Origin: Candidatus Villigracilis saccharophilus
GTDB taxonomy: Bacteria > Chloroflexota > Anaerolineae > Anaerolineales > Villigracilaceae
Assembly (NCBI GenBank): GCA_016709305.1
Contig: JADJNA010000009.1
Location: 1 to 64,000 of the forward strand
Direction: 5' to 3'
Length of the DNA stretch: 64,000 nucleotides
Both the position numbers and the translations under genes were made by a program. This document shows positions 36,740 to 45,500 of this stretch, piece by piece. The notes beneath the pieces were generated by a model. The model worked only from the letters and a program-made list of their open reading frames with translations. It was not told the DNA's origin and searched no databases. Every line of letters begins with the position of its first letter. Within the stretch, counting starts at the first letter, position 1.

Positions 36740-39575
36740 AGGCTGTGCTGTCGCCGCTGTTCGTGAACCGCACCGTGTAGGTCAGTGTGTCTCCGCCTTG
36801 ACATTCGTTGTCGGGCTGACACTCTTCGTTGTCGTGATGACAGGCTCGGTAATTGTGAATGCATCAGTGGCTGGTCCCAGGTTCACCGTCGTCCCGGCCA
36901 CATTCAGATAGCTGGCGCTGACGCTGTTCGTCTTCGCCCCTGTCCGCGCGTTGCCCGTCACATCCGCCACATGCGCGTTGAATGTCGATCGTGGCATTAT
37001 CAGCGCTCTTGACCGTGTCTCCAAAATTGAAGGTCAGCACCACTGCCACTGCCGTCATTCGTGCCGAACGTCGGGACAGGCGAGGTGGAAGAATCCGCTG
37101 AACACCACACCGCCATCGTAGATCAGACCCGCCGGCAGGGTATCCGTCACTACCAGGCTGCGCAGCGTGCCCAACACATTCGCCCCGCCCACCGTGATCG
37201 TGTAGGTGATCGAATCTCCGATCGTCCTCTGCGTAATCCCGCCGTCGCTCTTACTTAGAGTGACGACTCCTGTTGTGAATGTCGCTGTTGCTGTGTCCTG
37301 CGTTCCGTCCACGTTCGCGCGGCTGACCACATCTGCGTAGACACGCTCACCTGCATTGGCTGTACCATCCTGTGAAGTCCAATCCGCATCAATGCTGTTG
37401 GTGTGACTGCCGTTCAGCACCATATTATTCTGTGCTGCGCCGGTATAGACACACTCAATATACGAGTCTGTCGCGGTGGCAGGAATATCCCAGCTGCCGG
37501 GTATGTCACTATCAAACGGAACACTCACGATGCCGGCTGCCGGCTGTGTAAACCCGATCGGGGATGTGGTCGCCCCGTTAAAGTAGTTACAACTCGTGAT
37601 CGAACCAAAGACCACACCCTGCGCCATCGTGTCCAAGGCTGTCACATCATAGGCTGTGCTGTCGCCGCTGTTCGTGAACCGCACCGTGTAGGTCAGTGTG
37701 TCTCCCGCCTTGACATTCGTTGTCGGGCTGACACTCTTCGTTGTCGTGATGACAGGCTCGGTAATTGTGAATGCATCAGTGGCTGGTCCCAGGTTCACCG
37801 TCGTCCCGGCCACATTCAGATAGCTGGCGCTGACGCTGTTCGTCTTCGCCACTGTCCGCGCGTTGCCCGTCACATCCGCCACATGCGCGTTGAATGTGAT
37901 CGTGGCATTATCAGCGCTCTTGACCGTGTCTCCAAAATTGAAGGTTAGCACCACCGCCACACTGCCGTCATTCGTGCCGAACGTCGGGACAGGAGAGGTG
38001 GAGAATCCGCTGAACACCACACCGCCATCGTAGATCAGACCCGCCGGCAGGGTATCCGTCACTACCAGGCTGCGCAGCGTGCCCAACACATTCGCCCCGC
38101 CCACCGTGATCGTGTAGGTGATCGAATCTCCGATCGTCCTCTGCGTAATCCCGCCGTCACTCTTACTTAGTGTGACCGCTCCGGTTGTGAACGTCGCTGT
38201 CGCTGTGTCCTGCGTCCCATCCACATTCGCGCGGCTGACAACATCTGCGTAGACACGCTCGCCCGCATTGGCTGTGCCGTCCTGTGAAGTCCAATCCGCG
38301 TCAATGCTGTTGGTGTGGCTGCCGTTCAGCACCATATTATTCTGTGCAACACCGGTATAGACACACTCAATGTACGAGTCCGTCGCGGTGGCGGGAACAT
38401 CCCAGCTGCCGGGTATGTCACTGTCAAACGGAACACTCACGATGCCCGCTGTCGGCTGTGTAAACCCGATCGGGGATGTGGTCGCCCCGTTGAAGTAGTT
38501 ACAACTCGTGATCGAACCAAAGACCACACCCTGCGCCATCGTGTCCAACGCTGTCACATCATAGGCTGTGCTGTCGCCGCTGTTCGTGAACCGCACTGTG
38601 TATGTCAGTGTGTCTCCCGCCTTGACATTCGTCGTTGGGCTGACACTCTTCGTCGTTGTGATGACAGGTTCAATGATCGTGAACGCATCAGTGGCTGGTC
38701 CCAGGTTCACCGTCGTCCCGGCCACATTCAGATAGCTGGCGCTGACGCTGTTCGTCTTCGCCACTGTCCGCGCATTGCCGGTCACATCCGCCACATGCGC
38801 GTTGAATGTGATCGTGGCATTATCAGCGCTCTTGACCGTGTCTCCAAAATTGAAGGTCAGCACCACCGCCACACTGCCGTCATTCGTGCCGAATGTCGGG
38901 ACAGGCGAGGTGGAGAATCCATTGAACACCACGCCGCCGTCGTAGATCAAACCTGCCGGCAGGGTATCCGTCACCACCAGGCTGCGCAGCGTGCCCAACA
39001 CATTCGCCCCGCCCACCGTGATCGTGTAGGTGATCGAATCTCCGATCGTCCTCTGCGTAATCCCGCCGTCGCTCTTACTTAGAGTGACGACTCCAGTTGT
39101 GAACGTAGCCGTCGCTGTGTCCTGCGTTCCGTCCATATTATTAGATAAGCCATCGCTATAGTTTCGTTCGTTGGCATTTACACCATCAAGTGAAGTCCAA
39201 TCCGCATCAATGCTGTTGGTGTGACTGCCGTTCAGCACCATATTATTCTGTGCAACACCGGTATAGACACACTCAATGTACGAGTCCGTCGCGGTGGCAG
39301 GAACATCCCAGCTGCCGGGTATGTCACTGTCAAATGGAACGCTCACGATGCCCGCTGTCGGCTGTGTAAACCCGATCGGGGATGTGGTCGACCCGTTGAA
39401 GTAGTTACAACTCGTGATGGAACCAAAGATCACGCCCTGCGCCATCGTGTCCAACGCTGTCACATCATAGGCGGTGCTGTCGCCGGTATTCGTGAACCGC
39501 ACCGTGTAGGTCAGTGTGTCTCCCGCCTTGACATTCGTTGTCGGGCTGACACTCTTCGTCGTTGTGATCTGCGGT
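36360..39575 (-). repeat. About 3.5 tandem copies of a 912-bp (304-aa) module
   Basis: The module runs from TTTKSVSPTTNVKAGDTLTY to the next copy and includes MAQGVVFGSITSCNYFNG, YIECVYTGVAQNNM and GGITQRTIGDSITYT. The anchor gcgccatc occurs at 36712, 37621, 38533 and 39439, spaced 909, 912 and 906 bp. The 909 spacing reflects the five indels in the leftmost copy. The outermost copy (39439) differs most. Confidence 0.92.
36735..37090. other. Indel cluster that splits the giant gene
   Basis: Compared with the adjacent copies at 37640-38000 and 38555-38915, this stretch has a 2-base loss (gtcatcat for gtcacatcat), a 1-base loss (tctccgcct for tctcccgcct), a 1-base gain (atgtcgatcg for atgtgatcg), a 2-base loss (ccactgccactgccg for ccaccgccacactgccg) and a 1-base gain (gtggaagaat for gtggagaat). 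The net change is minus 3, so both halves of the gene are in the same frame. Short open frames here (36782-37024, 36864-37058) are fragments of this gene. Confidence 0.88.
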
Positions 39576-42500
39576 TCAATGATGGTAATAGCGGCAGCTG
39601 AATCGTTTATCGTTCCACCCGTGTAAACAGCCGTGGCAGAATTGATCAGGGAAGTTGGATATTCAACATTAGCCGGAATACGATCCTGGTTGCCGGTAAT
39701 ATTTTCCACCAACAAAACAATACGGATGATAAATGTGTTGTTGGCGGCATTATTATCATCAAGAGTGGTCACATCATTGAATGTGAATGTAACATCATCC
39801 CCGCTGGCGCACGCATTAGCACAAACACCCGATATCAGGGTTACATCTGTTGGTCCGCTGAAAGGAGTGGACAGGGCCGCATCAGATGCAAGAACCTGGG
39901 AACTTACATACTTCAGACCATAAGGCAGGCTGCCAGTTGGTTTTGTGCCGGATGGAATATTATCAGTCACCACCAGGCTGGGCGTTACTCCTTCTGGAAG
40001 GGTGACACGGATATCATAACTGACCGTCTCGCCTATGGTATATACCGCAGGTGTCGCATCATTTTTAACGATACCCGGCACATCCAGCGTGAAGGAAACA
40101 TTATCTGAATCAACATATGTATTCGGTGCTATTCCCGATCCCGTTCGTTCGCCCGTTGGGGTACCGGGGTCGGTAGTTACCACAGAGCCGGTGTCATTGA
40201 CAGTGGTACCATGCGCACCCGGCAGACTGGTATATAAGATAGCGGTTGAGTTGGGAATAACCTCACCCGCCGCTGCTCCCGGTGCGACTTTGGCTGTGAT
40301 GGTGGCAGTGATGGAATTACCAGGATCAAGACAAGTGGCGGTCAATGTAATCGTCTGTCCAATTCGAGAAATCTGATCAGCATATACAGTTGTCCCAGAT
40401 CCGCCGCCAGAACAAATGGACGCCTGTGTGGTGCTGTCAATTACCTGTGAAACCGGGGTCAACCCGTTATCCAGAACATCCGTCAACTCAAGCTCAAAAG
40501 CGGTTGCATGATCAAGTGAAGTACCACCAGCCGTAACGGTCAATTGATACGTGACTGTATCGCCCGCATCCAGCGGAGTGCTCATCAAAACCTTGCTGAC
40601 AGTAACGGAAGGTTCGCGCGCGATCGATGAAACAGAAGGAGACGCATTCCCCATGTTAACCATTGCTGTGCCGTTCCATCTCCGTCCAATAAAACTGTCT
40701 GTCAATGTACTGCCAGTGACATTTGCAGCTTCATTCGTGACCAGCGCATTGAATTCAACGATGATGAATTCCGGGTTAACGTCATTATCGCCATTGGTGA
40801 TCGTACCCAGTTGGAAGTGGATGCCTCCATTGGTCGGATAGGTATCCACGTCACTATTTTCAATGGCTGTAATGTTGGCATCTGCGAGTGAACAATTAAC
40901 TGCTGACGACACGATCGCCGACGTGCCCGCGAGTGTGAAATCTCCCCCGTAATTGGCACAGGCGCTGACCGCCGGCACGCTGCCGTAGACGGCCGACGAG
41001 ACACTGCCATTCCCTACGAACAGCACTCTGGCCGTATTGTCGTCAAGGAAGCGCTGGCCGCCAGTTCCACCAAACGTATCGCTTAATTGCAGATCAGTGA
41101 CGACGCCTTCAGGCAGTTGCATTACCAAACGATAGCGGATGATCTCTCCAATGGCTGCGTTCGGATCGTCCGTGTGCGCTTCGGAGGTGGCGATGATGGA
41201 TTTTTGCGCCACGACATTGTCCAGTGTAATCGCGGAGGCGGGGCTTTCGATACCGTAATCGTTGAGGCTGTCGCTTCCAATGATGCCCGTTGGGCCGACC
41301 CGTTCATCTGATGCTGTGTTGAATGGCGATAGATCAGCGCGCGTTCCAGAAATGCTCGTCCAGCGTAATTCGCCGGTATTGGCGGCGATCGTTTGCCCGG
41401 GCTGCACATCTGCATTGACAGTTGTGTTGAAAGTGAATGTACACGAACTCGCTATAGGGAAAGAAATCCAGGAAGCGGTCAGAGTCGTTGTACCGCCAAA
41501 AGTCGGCGAAGCATCGCAAGCTCCCAAAGTGGGAGAACCAACCAACGTCAAACCAGACGGAATAAGATCCGTGAATTCGACATCATGAGCTACGGTCGTT
41601 CCGCTCGCGACATTGCCGTTCGTCACTGTGATGCTGAATGAGGCTGTATCACCCGCATCGTGAATGGTTGCGGGCAGTGTCAGAAGCGATTTTGAGAGAG
41701 TCAAAGTCGGTTCAACTACTGTCACAGCCGCCGCCGATGCAGAAGCTTGATCACCAGTCCATGAAAAGACCGCCGAATTATTTAAATTCACAAGGCTCTG
41801 GTTATTTATATCGTTCAAGACGATCGCACGGTATATGATCGTGATCGTTTCTGCGCCGGTATTTGTACCATCGACATAAGGACTGGTGTTAATAACATTG
41901 CCAAAATCGAAAGTAAGCTTGCCGCCGCTGGTCTCTACGAATGGATTAACACCAACACCGTTCGTTGCGCTGGAAGTACAGTTTGTGCAATTACCGAAGG
42001 AGTCAAATGTCATTTTTTCCGAATTTAATCCCGCATCCGTATTGACAGATGCTCCATCAGAATCGCGATTGGAAACCGTCACAGAATCCACGGCCACCAA
42101 TGCGAGACCGGCGTCAAGCGTATCCACGATCTTGGCGGACATGGTTGACCCGGATGGGAAGGTAGTGACCAGTTGGTAGGTCAATATCTCGCCGATCACG
42201 GCCTGAGTATGATCATTACCGCTGACATTAAATTCGGTCGTCACCAGGGACTTTGCCAGAGATGCCGGCCAGGGAGTGAGTTCGGCTGCCGTGGCTGTAT
42301 CTGTATTAGAAGTCACATCGAGCGCAACGTATTTCCCATGCGCATTCGCAGTATTGACAATGGAAGCCCCGCCATCAATATCCGCCTGGGTAACGGTATA
42401 GCTGTTGGTACAGTTAATACTGGCGCCAATGGCGAGACTGACAGCGGTTCCACAACTGAAAGCTGTTCCGCCATTAATATGATCATCTGTGATCGTGAAA

Positions 42501-45500
42501 TAACCATCCGGGGTGCTGTTCCCAGTTAACGCCACATTGCCGCTATTCGTGATCGTATAACTGTAATAGATGATCGCCCCGGCATGGTTATAACTTTCGC
42601 CGGATGTGATGACCTTGTCAAGTTGAAGCGAGGGCACGGACAAACCACTTTTTGTGTCTGTGTCTGTGGAACTGACCGGACTGCCGATCGGGGGATAGCC
42701 GGTGGCTGTGGCAGTATTAGAGAATGTCCCCGCATCAATATCTGATTGTTTTAAAGTATAAGTGCCGGTGAAGGTGGTGGAGTTAACTTCCCCGGAAGCC
42801 AGCGACGCAATGGTTGGTCCGCCGGTAATGGTGATGCCGCCAACGATGTCGATCAGGGTGATATTGGTCAGCGTGACTTCGCCATTATTTGTAATTGCGA
42901 ATGCATAGGAGATCGTATCTCCGGCATCTGCGCGGCCATTGCCGCCGGCATTGAGGGTTCCGACCTTATCCAAAACGATACTTGGCGTCTTGGTAATGAC
43001 TGTCACTGTATCGCTGGCTGATGGAGTTTCATCGCTGTCGCCTGTGGCGGTATTGGTGTACCCACCGTTTGTCAGATCCCCGGCGGTCACTGTATGGCTG
43101 GCTGTACAGGAAAGAATGGCGCCTGGAACAAGTGTGGCGGGGGTAGCCGGTGTACAGGTACCCATGACAACCCCGGGCGTATTATCGACCAGGGTAACAT
43201 TATGCAGGGTCTCATCACCGCTGTTAACCGTGGAGATATCATAAGTTATCACCGATCCGACCGTGTTATAAGGTCCGTTGGAAGTGACCTGTTTGAACAC
43301 ATTGAGCTGTGGGTTTTTCTTGATATTAACGACCACAGTATCGCTGATCGGCGGGTCGGTCTCAACACTATCTGCAATGGCTGTATTAGTAAAACTGCCT
43401 AGATCGACATCAGGCTGAGTCACTACATGACTTGCAGCACAAACCATACTGGTACCGGGCGTCAGCACAGACGGCTGGCCGGGAGTGCAAGTCCCCAGGG
43501 TTACGTTCGTGCCGGGATCAGTCACGGTTACGCCGTTCAGGGTGCTTGTTCCAAGATTGGTGACGGTAATGGAGTAGTTCAGCGTATCGCCCAATTGATA
43601 TGGGGCAGTCGAAGTGATGACCTTCTTGATGCTCATCGCATCGATCTTATCGATCGGAACTGTGACAGAGTCTGTGACCGGGTCGGTTTGATCGCTGTCG
43701 CCGCTGGCAGTGTTTACAAAACTGCCAGCGGTGTCATCATCAAGAACGACCACATGAGTGGCTGTACACGACAACGTTTGTGTGGGCAGCAGGGTGACCG
43801 GAGTCCCGGATGGTGTACATGTCCCCATCACCACATTGGGATCTGTAATGGTGACATTAGTTAACGGAATGTCACCAATATTTTTCGCGACGATCAGATA
43901 GGCGAGCGAATCGCCAACCGTATAAGGAGCAGGACTGGAGTTGTTAATATCAAGCGTCTTGATCAACTGCAAAAGTGGGTTTGCATTGATAGTCAAGGTG
44001 TCAGTCGCCGGTTCGGTATTGGTAGCGCCTTCCGCTGAAGTGAGGGAATTTTTCGCAATCGTGTTGGTATATGTACCGGCAGTCGTGCCTGTGACTGCCA
44101 CAACCATGTCACAAGTGGTACCGGGACCGGCTGGTATTTCACCGCCGAGTAATTTGATGATCTGAGTTCCCGCGGCTGCAGTTAGCACACCGCCGCAATT
44201 ATTGACCGGCGCAGGAGATGCCAAAATTTGAAGCGCGGCCGGCAGGTTATCTGTAAATCCTAAATTGGTCAATTTGATATTGCCGGTATTTGTAATTCTT
44301 ATGGTTAATAATGAAGCCTCGCCTGCAATAATGGAATTGGGCGAGAAAAATTTCGTGATACTGGCGCCGGGCAGGTTGGTCAAGGATGCCTGCGCGGCCT
44401 GTGGGTTGCTGGCCCCATTAAAAGTAGTGACTGCCCCAGCTGTGATGGTGTTGGTGCGGTTACCGTTAACGTTCATGGTTGTACCAAGGGTCAATGTACA
44501 ACGCTTATTGGCATTCAACACACCACCGCTGAAGGTAAAGGTGCGCTCTCCGGGGGTGGCCGTCAATGCACCACCACAGGTCCCAGTCGATAGGTTGGGA
44601 GGATTCGCAATAAACATGCCGAGCGGCATCGTATCGGTGAATGTGATCCCTGACAGGACCGTGTTGTTTGGATTGACCAATTGCACGCTGAGTGTGGATG
44701 AAGATCCGCCAAAAACAGTTAGCGGATCAAAGCCCTTCACGACTCCCACTGACAGGGGGGTGATGAGCAGGTTTGCAGCCGCATCCGCAACCGGGTTGAT
44801 GGTTGTACCCAATCCAAAGATCGTTCCCGACACATTCGTCCTGTAGACCGTATTCGTGCGGGTCGTAGGCAGGGTCACAATGCTGCTCGATGCCTGAACA
44901 TCAACACTGACAGTACAGATGCCCGGCACCCCGCCCACCTGGGCGGGAATACTCCCGTTGCTCAATGTAATGATCTGCGATCCCCCGCTAACCGGAACGG
45001 TGCCGCTCCCGCAAGTGGTTTTTCCATTGGGAGTGGGTGCGATCGAAATATCACCGCCGCCCATGGTGGTCAAGTTATCTGTAAGGGACACTCCTGTGAT
45101 CGGCGCGGGATTTGTGTTGGATAGGGTGATCGTTAGGGTCGAAAGGCCGCCGGGGCTGACCGCATTTGGATAAAACGCCTTGCTGATGGTCATGTGGCTG
45201 ACGGTTAGCGAAGCCGAGAAATCAGCAGGAGGGCGCTGACCCTGATCGTTCGTGATCTGGGTCGCAGCTATGGTATTGGTATAAACGTTTGAAACACTAC
45301 CTGTCACATACACATCAATCTGGCAGGTAGTCGCCTTTGTGATCGAGGCGTTACTTAAGGTGATCGTGTCAGTCCCGGTGGCTACCGCGGTCAGGGTCCC
45401 CGCGCCGCATCCACTAAGGGAAGCCGCTGTTGAATTACTAATGGTGACATTTGCCGGCAGGATATCGGTCACCGATAAATTGGTCAGGTCTTCGTCATCT

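Noticed and set aside
36782..37058. Two short minus-strand frames as separate small genes
   Set aside because: Their sequences are pieces of the 304-aa module, displaced by the local indels.
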